Notes: a model not told the origin generated them from the sequence alone. A stretch of 64,000 nucleotides of DNA from Phycisphaeraceae bacterium (GCA_015709595.1 CP054178.1:3167205-3231204); one strand, 5' to 3'. Shown: positions 1 to 7,722, counted from the stretch's first letter. Made by a program: numbers and translations.

Positions 1-470
1 TACTGGATGTCGGCGGTGGGGAACGGCTCACCGGCATCCCAATGGCGGGCATCGTGCGGAACGGCGTTCCTGCTGTCAAGAGGCAAGATGCAGCGAAGTG
101 CAGAAAAATGTCCACCCGATACACACGCATACGGACCTGTCTCTCCCCTTCATGGGACAAACACACAGCGCACGGCGTCACCGCCGCGTGTTCGAAGATG
201 GAGCAACGCCTCTCCGGGGATGACTTCCATGTCGCAGTCATGGCGACCGTGGCCGTCCGTGGCCCCGGAGAGGCTCTATAGATGAAGGCGCTCGCCGAAG
301 GGTCAGCGTGACAAACTCGTGAAGTTTTTTTTCTGCGGGCGGTGCGAGGGCCGGCGGCGGGCCGGTACCGGATGGTTCTGCCCGAGGCGCTGCCTGTGTC
401 CCCTGACGGGTATCGTTCGGCAGCCAGGCCTCGTGGCCGGGCGGCATCCGGTGGAATGAGGGCTCTCACC
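1..470. other. Left-edge stretch without a recognisable gene
   Basis: Short open frames exist on both strands, but none has a convincing ribosome binding site, a known motif or consistent codon use. The stretch may hold remains of older mobile-element genes. No RNA gene was recognised. Confidence 0.4.
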
Positions 471-524
471 ATGACCATCGATCACGAGACCGACGATACT
501 CCCGACCGCCCCGACAGCGACTAG

Positions 525-845
525 GTGTTCCCTGAGATGGTGGCCCTGAGCGACCCGGTTCACCGCCGCCTGCTGATGCGGCTCACACAGGGTCCGGCCA
601 CCGCCGATGCGCTGGCCAACGCGGTCGGACTCGAACTGAGCGAAGTTCAGTGCGGGCTGGAGCACATGGTCGAGATTCGCCTCGTCGAGCGGCAGCGCGA
701 GGGCGTCGGGCACGAGATGTTCTACGACCTCGACTCGCGCGCTGCCTTCACCCCGGACGGTGAGTTCACGCGCATCGTCATCCGCTGTGACCGTGGCATG
801 CCCTGCGAGATCGAACTGCGCGTGCTGACGGATGAGTGGATGTGA
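525..845 (+). CDS. ArsR-like winged-helix regulator, possibly split by an amber codon
   Basis: The 106-residue product has the pattern of an ArsR-type winged helix: an early 'LSDPVHRRLLMRL' helix, a central helix-turn-helix near 'ATADALANAVGLELSEVQ', then a 'MVEIRLVERQREG' wing. Such proteins usually repress a neighbouring gene. No Shine-Dalgarno site precedes the GTG at 525. The same frame is open upstream from ATG 471, which has a good TGAGGG site, and encodes 17 acidic residues before a TAG at 522-524. The real gene may therefore be 471-845 with an in-frame amber stop, either a fresh nonsense mutation or a stop-restart at TAG-GTG. It lies 115 bp before the integrase start and could regulate it. 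Confidence 0.5.
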   Translation: MFPEMVALSDPVHRRLLMRLTQGPATADALANAVGLELSEVQCGLEHMVEIRLVERQREGVGHEMFYDLDSRAAFTPDGEFTRIVIRCDRGMPCEIELRVLTDEWM

Positions 846-960
846 AGGGCTGCCAGTCGCGCTTTCCGCCGGATTCGTCACTGCCCCGGCCGAAACCGCC
901 TTGCCTCCATGCGGCCTCCCGAGGTACCTCAGCGTCACCCGGGGGGACGAGGAGGCACGC

Positions 961-1719
961 ATGACGACGATGACGCAGACGGTGAGAATGACGACCACGG
1001 CAGCGACCACCCAGCCACGGGCCGCACGCCACCGCCACGCCAACGCAACGCGCGACGACCACCTGCCGGGCGGCCCGGCGGCGATGGCCACCCCCACGCC
1101 ACCCCACGGCCACGACGTTGGCCCACGGGCCAGACCCAAGCTCGTCCGCCGCTACCCGCCCGAGGTGCTCCGCGACGCTGAGGTCGCCGCCCTGCTGGCC
1201 GCGTGCCGCGAGGACTCACCGGCGGGCATCCGCAACCGCGCGCTGCTCACTGTGCTCTACCGCGCCGGGCTGCGCATCACCGAGACGCTGGCGCTGCGCC
1301 CCATCGACCTCGACCCACGCAGCGGTGCCATCCGCGTGCTGCACGCCAAGGGCGGCCGGTCGCGCATGGTCGGCATGGACCGCGCGGGCTTCGAGATCGT
1401 GGGCCAGTGGCTGGAGGCGCGGCGGTCGCTGCCCGTCACCGATGCCGACCCCGTGTTCTGCCTCATCGATGGGCGGCCGATGGCATCGTCGTACGTGCGC
1501 GTGTTCCTGCCGCGCCTCGCGGCGAAGGCGGGGCTGGTGCGGCGCGTCCACGCCCACGGGCTGCGGCACACCCACGCCGCCGAGTTGCGGCAGGAGGGCG
1601 TGGACATCGGGCTGATCTCCAAGCAGTTGGGCCACCGCTCGATCGCCACGACGGCGCGCTACCTGGACCACATCGCCCCGTGGGACGTGGTGGCGGCGAT
1701 GCGGGGGCGGGAGTGGTGA
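961..1719 (+). CDS. Tyrosine recombinase / integrase (short form)
   Basis: A 252-residue site-specific recombinase that would cut and rejoin DNA through a 3'-phosphotyrosine. The catalytic set is visible: Arg near 105 ('AGLRITE'), Lys in 'HAKGGRS', His-x-x-Arg in 'HGLRHTHA' near 199, His in 'LGHRS' and Tyr near 231 ('TTARYLDH'). The start at ATG 961 follows a strong GAGGAGG site. The first 60 residues are low-complexity Thr/His/Ala/Pro, and the usual SAM-like core-binding domain is not evident; the protein goes straight into the catalytic domain. It is the likely integrase of the accessory region or of an element extending off the left edge. Confidence 0.85.
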   Translation: MTTMTQTVRMTTTAATTQPRAARHRHANATRDDHLPGGPAAMATPTPPHGHDVGPRARPKLVRRYPPEVLRDAEVAALLAACREDSPAGIRNRALLTVLYRAGLRITETLALRPIDLDPRSGAIRVLHAKGGRSRMVGMDRAGFEIVGQWLEARRSLPVTDADPVFCLIDGRPMASSYVRVFLPRLAAKAGLVRRVHAHGLRHTHAAELRQEGVDIGLISKQLGHRSIATTARYLDHIAPWDVVAAMRGREW

Positions 1720-1809
1720 GGGACGCCGCGACCGGACCGGTATACCCTAGAGTTTTGTGCTGAATGACCGACAACGGTGCCTAGGGCGTCTATCCGGAGG
1801 TTGAACTCG

Positions 1810-2886
1810 ATGGCCGTGCTCTTCCTTGACGAGAGTGGGTATACGGGGTCGGATCTACTCAGCAGCGAGCAACCCATATTCGTCGTTTCAAGCTTGCTGC
1901 TTACCCCTGCGGAAGTGCAGGACGCCGTCGCGGTTCTGCGAGTCGCGACAACCGCACGTGAACTCAAGTTCAAGGCACTTGCGCGTCGTGTGCTCGGGCA
2001 ACAGGCGATTCTGGCGTTTGCCAAGCACATGGACGCAAAGCGTCCCAACATGCGATTCCAGCTGTATCACAAACGATACGCGCTGCTGGGCAAGTTGCTT
2101 GAGTGCATTGTGGAACCCGTGTTCCACGAAGCAGGATGCGACTTTTGGGAGAACGGATTCAATCTGCAGTACTTGAACGTTTTATTCCACTGTGGCGAGT
2201 CATTGGCGAAGCGGAGCTTGGAACGTGTACTTACGCATTTCCAGGCGTTCTGCCGAAATCCCTCGGCATCGACACTGGATGGCTTCACGACTGCTGTGGT
2301 AGCTTTTGGCAAGACATCTACCGGTTGTCATGGTCTGATCCAGCCGATCTTGGATGGGATTGAGTTCCATCGGGCCACAGGACGGGCCGATGTCGGCCGT
2401 AATGCGCTTGAGTTGCAGGTAACGTCGGTCGTTTCACTTGTACGCGCATGGAACGACGAGGTCACCGATACCCTAGAACTGCGCGTTGATTCGGCAAGTA
2501 CGATCGCCGCTGCAAAGCCAGCTCTTCTGGAAATGACCCGGCCAGCAGCCTCGATCGCTACGCAGTATGTACATGGTCGAGCCGTAGGTTTGCCACTTCG
2601 ATTCGCTAGCATCGAGGTGTGCGACTCCAAAGCGGAGTCGGGCATTCAGTTGGCAGACATCGCAGCAGGTATGGTGCGCCATGCTGCCGAGGTGCTCAAC
2701 GGCATGACTCCAGTGGTCGAACACTTTAGCGAGGCATTGCTCGCCATTGTGCAAGAGTGGCCCAGAGTGAGCCAAGTGTTTCCCGAGCTCAAGTTCACCG
2801 CAGACGACGTTGGGCGATTGGGATTTAGAGGATCGGGTATCATTGATGCAACGGCCGAAGCGTTCCGACGTGCGCGAGACCGATGA
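1810..2886 (+). CDS. DUF3800 family protein
   Basis: A 358-residue protein beginning with the DUF3800 signature 'VLFLDESGYTG' and ending with the matching acidic motif 'SGIQLADIAAGM' near residue 280. The family is thought to have an RNase H-like fold and is frequent in mobile and defence loci; its reaction is not established. ATG 1810 is chosen because GGAGG lies 9 bp upstream; a GTG at 1777 would add 11 residues. Codon use has clearly more A/T at third positions than the flanking genes, which suggests recent transfer. No partner gene is adjacent, as the integrase lies before it and an empty stretch after. Confidence 0.75.
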   Translation: MAVLFLDESGYTGSDLLSSEQPIFVVSSLLLTPAEVQDAVAVLRVATTARELKFKALARRVLGQQAILAFAKHMDAKRPNMRFQLYHKRYALLGKLLECIVEPVFHEAGCDFWENGFNLQYLNVLFHCGESLAKRSLERVLTHFQAFCRNPSASTLDGFTTAVVAFGKTSTGCHGLIQPILDGIEFHRATGRADVGRNALELQVTSVVSLVRAWNDEVTDTLELRVDSASTIAAAKPALLEMTRPAASIATQYVHGRAVGLPLRFASIEVCDSKAESGIQLADIAAGMVRHAAEVLNGMTPVVEHFSEALLAIVQEWPRVSQVFPELKFTADDVGRLGFRGSGIIDATAEAFRRARDR

Positions 2887-3264
2887 GTGCGAAGGCATTG
2901 ATGAACACGCAACATACAATAGTGGCTGTCGGCCCTCACCATGCAGTACGACACGTCTCGTGGTGGTCAAGTCGTAGATGTCGAGAATCGTTGCACATGT
3001 AACATTTGGATCAAGTTGCGCTTCCACCGCAAAGCGACACTGCCGCCCCGACTGGCCCCGCCCGTTGCCGGTTTCTGCATTCCATTGCACTGCTGGCGGG
3101 GTTTTGGCGCGTGCCGCCGGTCCACCTGCGGCAGCGCGTGCGGCCACATCGATGGCAGAGAATGTCAGGTTTTGGCAGGTTCCACGGGCTCGTGCCGGAT
3201 GCCCAAACCGGCTTTTCCGGCCCGAAAACGACGAATTCTCACCCGGAGTATGCTGGGGGGACTG
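2887..3264. other. Convergent intergenic region, no gene seen
   Basis: The stretch lies between the 3' ends of the DUF3800 gene and the small minus-strand gene at 3265. Open frames here lack start signals and motifs. No clear terminator hairpin with a T tract was found. Confidence 0.4.
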
Positions 3265-3534
3265 TCAGCCCATGCCATGCAGGGATGCGAGCGTCTGGCG
3301 GACCTCGCGGAGCCGACTGCGGAGGGCCGCTTCGATCGCTTCATCCACGCAGCAGACCTCGGGCGTCTCGTCGCTCGCCCAGGGCGTGGCCGGGGGCGGT
3401 GGTGGTGACGGTCGGGCAATCCGCCGGATGTGCGGCAGGGCGCCGAGCACCTCGTCGATGGCGTCGAGCTCATCGATCGCCTGCAGCAGCGTGGAGCGGG
3501 TTCGTGGGTGAGGGATTCTGCGACGTGCGGCCAT
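3265..3534 (-). CDS. Small uncharacterised protein
   Basis: An 89-residue product starting 'MAARRRIPHPRTRSTLLQ'. It has a basic N-terminus, a helical leucine-rich part ('AIDELDAIDEVLGAL'), a run of prolines near residue 45 and an amphipathic C-terminal helix. No known domain was recognised. ATG 3534 has a near-perfect GGAGG site 7 bp upstream, the main reason for calling it real. It lies 90 bp downstream of the zinc-ribbon gene and may be cotranscribed with it. Confidence 0.5.
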   Translation of the reverse strand: MAARRRIPHPRTRSTLLQAIDELDAIDEVLGALPHIRRIARPSPPPPPATPWASDETPEVCCVDEAIEAALRSRLREVRQTLASLHGMG

Positions 3535-3624
3535 GCCAACCTCCGTGCGCCGAGGCGCGTTGGCGACCAGAGGGGCGACTTTCAGCCCGGTTGTCAAGGA
3601 GTGGGTGTACGCGGCGGGCGGGGG

Positions 3625-4080
3625 CTAGCGTCGGTTCGACGTGGCGACGGCAGCGATGAAGAGCGTCACCGCGACTCCCAGCCACACGTAGAGGGTGCGG
3701 GTGCGGGCGTCTCGATTGGCCAGCGCCGAGGACTCGAGGGGGCCGTCGCCAGGCCTGTAGATGCCATACAGGCGATACTCCTCAGAAAGCGACGCAACGT
3801 CGAGATCGAACTTCATCGTGTGCCACCCGATCTTCAGTCCACAGGCCGCCGTCCACAGGATCAAGGTGACCGTCAGAACCTTCGACCGAGACCAGCGGCG
3901 CGACTCCGCCGATCGTGGCTTGGGCAGGGCGGCCAGGATGGCGGCGGCGGGATCCTCCACGACATGTGACGTCGGAACGATGACCTGCTGCTGGCAGATC
4001 GGGCAGGCGACCACGTCGCCCGCAAGTTGATCCGGGGCCTCCATTCGTTCAGCACAACGAGGGCAGGCGAAGTCGATCAT
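3625..4080 (-). CDS. Zinc-ribbon membrane protein
   Basis: A 151-residue protein opening with a zinc ribbon, CPRC near residue 6 and CPIC near residue 27, typical of proteins starting 'IDFACPRCAERMEAP'. A membrane segment follows near residues 65-82 ('VLTVTLILWTAACGL') and a second lies near the C-terminus ('YVWLGVAVTLFIAAV'). The role is unknown; in planctomycetes such ribbons often head short membrane or regulatory proteins. ATG 4080 follows an AAGGGA site. It is divergent from the HTH gene at 4190, with 109 bp between them for both promoters. Confidence 0.6.
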   Translation of the reverse strand: MIDFACPRCAERMEAPDQLAGDVVACPICQQQVIVPTSHVVEDPAAAILAALPKPRSAESRRWSRSKVLTVTLILWTAACGLKIGWHTMKFDLDVASLSEEYRLYGIYRPGDGPLESSALANRDARTRTLYVWLGVAVTLFIAAVATSNRR

Positions 4081-4189
4081 GCACACATCCCTTGGTTCGC
4101 GGGCCTCGGCGCACCAGCGCTTGGCCCTCCGGCCCATCCTGCTCTGATACGCAAATCGTGTCAAGTCCATTCTGCGGCACACTCCGCCC

Positions 4190-4438
4190 ATGCCGCAGAA
4201 GGCCCAGCATGCCCGACCCTACCGGGTCGTTCCGCCCTTCCTTCGCCAGTTGCGCGAGGAGGCGGAGCTGACCCAGCGCGCCCTGGGCGATCTCCTGGGC
4301 AAGCCGCAGTCGTGGGTCCACAACTGCGAGACCGGCAACCGCCGCGTGGATGTGACGGAGTTCATCGAGTGGTGCCGGGCCTGCGGCGCGAAGCCCACCG
4401 TGGCCGTGGCCCGCCTGGCCGGCGAGGACCGGCGCTGA
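4190..4438 (+). CDS. XRE-type helix-turn-helix regulator
   Basis: An 82-residue Cro/C1-type DNA-binding protein. The HTH spans about residues 17-65: 'FLRQLREEAELTQRALGDLL' gives helices 1-3 and 'PQSWVHNCETGNRRV' the recognition part. It has no effector domain, so it probably acts as a small repressor. No Shine-Dalgarno site is seen before ATG 4190. The gene stands divergent from the zinc-ribbon protein gene. Confidence 0.75.
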   Translation: MPQKAQHARPYRVVPPFLRQLREEAELTQRALGDLLGKPQSWVHNCETGNRRVDVTEFIEWCRACGAKPTVAVARLAGEDRR

Positions 4439-4485
4439 CGACGGTGGCGGACGCACGCACGCGGGTGAACGCGCGTGTGGTGCGT

Positions 4486-4515
4486 GGGGGGTACGTGGGG
4501 GGTACGTGGGGGGGG
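4486..4515. repeat. Tandem G6-TACGT repeat directly after a stop codon
   Basis: Three G runs (4486-4491, 4497-4502, 4508-4515) are separated by TACGT, with an 11-bp period. Read on the minus strand, the tract begins right after the TAG of the gene at 4516 as C8-ACGTA-C6-ACGTA-C6-ACGCA. A similar tract follows the stop of the gene at 6584. The G-rich strand could form a quadruplex. Confidence 0.7.
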
Positions 4516-4938
4516 CTAGTTCCAGCGCGTAGCGGGCATCCGGGGGCGGGTCGATTCCGTCAGCGACTCCAGGGATTCGACGCGGGCTGCCAGATCATCC
4601 AGTTCGATGGCCTCGCGGCCGAACCGCAGCATGGAGGCGGCGGCGGCCACGCGGGCGCTGGCCGAGGCGGCGGGATCGGTCATCACCTTGGCCAGGGTGT
4701 TGACGGCCAGGGGCGTGAAGCGCTGGGTGAGCGCGATGGCCTGGTTGAAGGCCGCGCGCCGGGCCTTGCGGTAGGCGGCGGCGAAGGCCGGGGTGTCGAG
4801 CCAGCGGTACAGCGTGCGCGGAGAGACCTTGGCCTTCTCGGCGGCCCGCTCGATGGTGTGCTCGGTCAGCAGGGCGGCGATGGCCGCCTCCTGGCGTGCG
4901 TTGAGCGTGCTGTCGGGGTCATCATTATTGAGGTGCAT
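4516..4938 (-). CDS. HTH protein resembling phage terminase small subunits
   Basis: A 140-residue, helix-rich protein. An N-terminal helix-turn-helix near residues 15-50 ('QEAAIAALLTEHTIERAAE', then 'VSPRTLYRWLDTPAF') is followed by long Ala/Arg-rich helices ('AAYRKARRAAFNQAIALTQ') and a Leu/Glu coiled end. This layout matches the phBC6A51-type HTH proteins found beside phage terminases and in satellites, where the protein binds DNA at packaging sites. No large terminase is present in the window. ATG 4938 follows GAAGGA. An insertion sequence sits only 33 bp upstream of the start, separating it from its former neighbour at 6199. Confidence 0.6.
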   Translation of the reverse strand: MHLNNDDPDSTLNARQEAAIAALLTEHTIERAAEKAKVSPRTLYRWLDTPAFAAAYRKARRAAFNQAIALTQRFTPLAVNTLAKVMTDPAASASARVAAAASMLRFGREAIELDDLAARVESLESLTESTRPRMPATRWN

Positions 4939-4961
4939 GCCGCACGGTCCTTCACGTCAGC

Positions 4962-4971
4962 GGTGCTAACG
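4962..4971. repeat. Target-site duplication, left copy
   Basis: GGTGCTAACG immediately precedes the left end of the insertion sequence and is repeated exactly at 6195-6204. Confidence 0.9.
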
Positions 4972-6194
4972 CAGGGCAATCGCTTTTTCACCCTCGAAGC
5001 ACCTTGATGAGATAATCGTGGTCCCATCCTGCACGTAGTCGCTTGGCTTTGATCCCGATTCTGCGGGTGTTCTCACGCTTGAGGAGGTTGAGCGCCAGGC
5101 GTCGCAGGCGTGACAGGTTCTGCGCCGCGTTGCCTTTCCGCACGCGGCTGCCGTCCTCCCCGAAGCTGACGTCCAGCGACCAGTGCAACTGGTTCTCGAT
5201 GCTCCAGTGCTGGCGGCAGAGGCGTGCCAGTTCCTCCGATCGTCGCGTCTGGACGCTCGAGATGTAGAAGTGCCGCCGCATCGTCCGCTCCTGCCCGATG
5301 ACACGCATGCACTTGACGCGGATCAGGCACCGCAACCCGGGCCAGTCGTCGCGGGAACGCACCAGGTCCAGCATCCACATCACCGTGGCCCGACGGGTTT
5401 CGATGCGTCCGTGGCCCTTCTCAGTCACCTCCGACACGGCATGCCGGATGGCGGCGAATCCCCGTCGTTCGGCCCAGCGGAACGCCCTCTCCACATCCTC
5501 CAGCAGTTCCGGCTGGTTGCCCTTCACCTGCAGCACGTACTCGGCGCCCTGCTCGATGATCTGCCCGGCGATGGCCTTCTGACACCCCATGGCGTCGATG
5601 GTCACGATCAATCCCTTCAACGCCAGCATCCGCAGCAACTGCGGAATCGCCGTGATCTCGTTGCCTTTCTCGTTCGTGGCCAGCTGGCCGAAGACCACGC
5701 CGTTGTCCGATGCCCAGGCGCTGATCATGTGAATGGCCGCCTTCTTCGAAGCCCGGTCAAAGCTCCGGCGGAGGGTCTTGCCATCCAGCGTCACCACCCC
5801 CTCGATCTCCCCGGCGATGGCCTCGGTCCAGCGTCGGAAACACGTCTCGAACGCCCCCGGATCCAGCACCGCGAAGACATCGCCGAAGGTGTCATGCGAC
5901 GGAATGCCGTGCTTCAGATCAAGAACACTCCGAAGCCATTCCTCCTTGGACTGGCCGAACTCCTCCATGTCCGTCCACCCCTCGGCGCCGCAGATCACGG
6001 CGAGAATGGCGATGACCATGATCTCATCCAACCGGTGACGCCGACCACGCCGACCTCGCGGATCGGGCAACTCCTGCAGCAACGCCATGATCGATGGGGC
6101 CATCCTGGCCTCCTTTCCGCGGGACATCCATGCCCGCAGAATTCCGATCGATCATCCCCCTTGCGCCCCATCAACGGAAAAAGCGATTGCCCTG
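4972..6194 (-). mobile_element. ISAs1-family insertion sequence, complete
   Basis: A 1223-bp element bounded by perfect 18-bp terminal inverted repeats (4972-4989 and 6177-6194, each starting CAGGGCAATCGC at the outer end) and flanked by an exact 10-bp target duplication. It contains one full-length transposase gene on the minus strand. The identical duplications and intact transposase point to a recent insertion. The element lies between the stop codon of the small gene at 6199 and the start of the gene at 4938, and interrupts neither reading frame. Confidence 0.93.
4988..6103 (-). CDS. ISAs1-family transposase
   Basis: A 371-residue DDE transposase that would move the surrounding insertion sequence. 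The N-terminus ('LQELPDPRGRRGRRHRLDEI') is the DDE_Tnp_1-associated region typical of ISAs1. Catalytic acids are visible in 'VVTLDGKTLRRSF' near residue 115, 'LIVTIDAMGCQKAIA' near 165, and the C-terminal 'RQHWSIENQLHWSLDV' with the Y/W-x-x-E-x-x motif. ATG 6103 is preferred because AAGGAGG precedes it by 5 bp; an ATG at 6127 would add eight residues. The length is normal for the family and no frameshift is seen. Confidence 0.93.
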   Translation of the reverse strand: MAPSIMALLQELPDPRGRRGRRHRLDEIMVIAILAVICGAEGWTDMEEFGQSKEEWLRSVLDLKHGIPSHDTFGDVFAVLDPGAFETCFRRWTEAIAGEIEGVVTLDGKTLRRSFDRASKKAAIHMISAWASDNGVVFGQLATNEKGNEITAIPQLLRMLALKGLIVTIDAMGCQKAIAGQIIEQGAEYVLQVKGNQPELLEDVERAFRWAERRGFAAIRHAVSEVTEKGHGRIETRRATVMWMLDLVRSRDDWPGLRCLIRVKCMRVIGQERTMRRHFYISSVQTRRSEELARLCRQHWSIENQLHWSLDVSFGEDGSRVRKGNAAQNLSRLRRLALNLLKRENTRRIGIKAKRLRAGWDHDYLIKVLRG

Positions 6195-6204
6195 GGTGCT
6201 AACG
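6195..6204. repeat. Target-site duplication, right copy
   Basis: An exact copy of the 10 bases at 4962-4971. The stop codon of the minus-strand gene at 6199 lies inside it, so that gene was left intact by the insertion. Confidence 0.9.
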
Positions 6205-6408
6205 GCCTTGGGTTTCGCGCTGGCGCTGCTCGGCGTGGATGCGCTCGAAGAGTTCGATGCGCTTGGCGTAGCGCACCGGGTCGGCGTAGGTCCTGTGGTA
6301 GATGCGCTCCGCGATGGCCCGGTCCTCGGCCGACAATACCGGCGGTGGAAGCGGAGGAGGAGGCACGAGGCGTTGCTCCACTCGATCGATCCGTCGCTTG
6401 AGCCGCAT
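6199..6408 (-). CDS. Small Pro/Arg-rich protein
   Basis: A 69-residue basic protein starting 'MRLKRRIDRVEQRLVPPP', with a proline stretch at residues 16-26 and a charged helical C-terminus ('DPVRYAKRIELFERIHAEQ'). No domain was recognised. ATG 6408 has a GGAGG site 7 bp upstream. It stops inside the target duplication of the insertion sequence. Before insertion its stop lay about 30 bp before the start of the terminase-like gene at 4938, so the two were probably one transcription unit. Confidence 0.5.
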   Translation of the reverse strand: MRLKRRIDRVEQRLVPPPPLPPPVLSAEDRAIAERIYHRTYADPVRYAKRIELFERIHAEQRQRETQGR

Positions 6409-6559
6409 GGGCAACCTCCTTCCCTTCCCCCCCCACACACATTCCCTCCCCGACTTCCTCGTCACACGTGTCGCGTCGCGGCCCAGCGTAGGCCGTGGCT
6501 CCGGATCGTGTTCCACGGTGTGGAAGTGGCGTGACGGGCGCGTGGAGCGTCGCGCGCGT

Positions 6560-6583
6560 GGGGGGGCGTGTGTGTGGGGGGGG
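6560..6583. repeat. Poly-G/C tract directly after a stop codon
   Basis: G7 at 6560-6566 and G8 at 6576-6583 are separated by CGTGTGTGT. On the coding (minus) strand the C8 tract begins immediately after the TAG of the gene at 6584, the same layout as at 4486-4515. Confidence 0.65.
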
Positions 6584-6898
6584 CTATTCGAAGAGGATCT
6601 TGAACCGGTGGCCGCACGCCGGCGCCTGGCACTGGACCCACCACACCGCCGTGCCGTCTCCCTGGTCCTTGATGGAGCGGTAGCGCTTGATCCGCGTGGT
6701 GCCGCACGACGGGCAGCGCGGCCTCGTCAGGGCCACCGTGGGCAAGCGTGGTGGTCGGGGCAACGGCGCGGCGGAGGTTGGGCGCTCCGAAGCACCGTTG
6801 CCACAGGCGGCCACGTCGGCGGCGTCGTGGGCAGTCGCGTCAACGGACGGCGGCGGTGATGTGGAAGGGGGCGACGTGGGGGGTCGAGTGGGGCACAT
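6584..6898 (-). CDS. Zinc-ribbon (Com-like) small protein
   Basis: A 104-residue protein with a disordered Pro/Thr/Ala N-terminal half and a C-terminal zinc ribbon: 'RCPSCGTTRIKRY' and 'WVQCQAPACGHRFKIL' supply the CxxC...CxxxxC pairs. The layout resembles Com-like and transcription-factor-like ribbons of phages, which bind nucleic acid; the exact role is unknown. ATG 6898 follows GGAG by 8 bp. The frame runs on far upstream without a stop, but that part runs antisense to the plus-strand genes at 7055-9421 and over the methyltransferase gene, and is not coding. It diverges from the gene at 7055. Confidence 0.6.
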   Translation of the reverse strand: MCPTRPPTSPPSTSPPPSVDATAHDAADVAACGNGASERPTSAAPLPRPPRLPTVALTRPRCPSCGTTRIKRYRSIKDQGDGTAVWWVQCQAPACGHRFKILFE

Positions 6899-6931
6899 GT
6901 GGGGAACTCCGGAATGTGGCCGAACCCGCCG

Positions 6932-6964
6932 AATCCCCCGGGATCCTGCGGTTTCCGGGGGATT
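6932..6964. promoter_or_regulatory. Inverted repeat in a divergent intergenic region
   Basis: Perfect 10-bp arms, AATCCCCCGG at 6932-6941 and CCGGGGGATT at 6955-6964, are separated by 13 bp. They lie between the divergent genes at 6898 and 7055, where a repressor site would be expected. The role is inferred only from position and symmetry. Confidence 0.4.
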
Positions 6965-7054
6965 GGCCTTGATGTCCACGGGGGTCGAGGTAGATGTGTC
7001 GTGGCGTACCGAACGAAGCCCATACCGACCATCACGCGAAGGAGCACGACGACC

Positions 7055-7288
7055 ATGACGAACAACGCCACCACGCAGCGCGACCGCGACAACCTGATCG
7101 AGGCCCCGCGGGAGTGCCTGAGCCCCGAGGCCATCTCGTACATCCACGCCGCGCTGCAGCGGCAGATCAAGCGCGATGAGCCCCGCATCGAGAACGGCAC
7201 GACCACGCTGGCCAACGCCGACGCCTGCGTCGAGGCACGCTGGTTCCTGGAAGACATCCTTGAGGACATCCTCGACCCGATTGCCTGA
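7055..7288 (+). CDS. Small uncharacterised protein
   Basis: A 77-residue acidic protein ('MTNNATTQRDRDNLIEAPRE' at the start, 'WFLEDILEDILDPIA' at the end) of unknown function, predicted mainly helical. ATG 7055 follows GGAG by 10 bp. The 24 bases at 7041-7064, covering ribosome site and start, recur exactly at 7332-7355 before the next gene. It is the first gene of a plus-strand series running to 9.4 kb. Confidence 0.5.
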   Translation: MTNNATTQRDRDNLIEAPRECLSPEAISYIHAALQRQIKRDEPRIENGTTTLANADACVEARWFLEDILEDILDPIA

Positions 7289-7345
7289 CGTGGCGAGCCG
7301 CACGCACGCACCACCCCACGCACCACCAACCGGAGCACGACGACC

Positions 7346-7693
7346 ATGACGAACACCACGCAGCGCCTCATCCAGCTCACCGAGTCTCTGGGCTCCCTTG
7401 GCTTCGCCCTGACCGGCATCGAGGTTCGAACGCCCGACGGCCGCACCTGGAGCATCGCCACAGCCACCGATGGACATGGCCGCTTCCCCGATGGCCACTG
7501 GGGTCCGTGCCCCGGAGCACTCGGCGGGTTCCGGCTCTTCGAGATCGACCCCGACGGGCGACGCGGGCCGGATGAGCACCACGCCATCGACGATGACACC
7601 TGGACCGCCAGCGACCTGATCGACTACCTCAAGGCCGTGGGCGAACCACGGCCTGGACCGAACGACTCGAACCCCACCGGACCGACCTGCTGA
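7346..7693 (+). CDS. Uncharacterised protein
   Basis: A 115-residue product starting 'MTNTTQRLIQLTESLGS' with no recognised domain. The middle is Gly/Asp-rich and the end is a disordered Pro-rich tail. Codon use is strongly G/C at third positions, like the neighbouring genes. The start shares a duplicated 24-bp leader with the gene at 7055, and the stop codon overlaps the stem of the terminator at 7692. Confidence 0.5.
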   Translation: MTNTTQRLIQLTESLGSLGFALTGIEVRTPDGRTWSIATATDGHGRFPDGHWGPCPGALGGFRLFEIDPDGRRGPDEHHAIDDDTWTASDLIDYLKAVGEPRPGPNDSNPTGPTC

Positions 7694-7722
7694 AGCCCGC
7701 TCAATGCGGGCTTCGCTGTTTT
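7692..7722 (+). terminator. Rho-independent terminator
   Basis: A GAAGCCCGC stem (7692-7700), 5-base loop and matching GCGGGCTTC (7706-7714) are followed by GCTGTTTT. The left arm overlaps the TGA of the gene at 7346. Confidence 0.8.
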
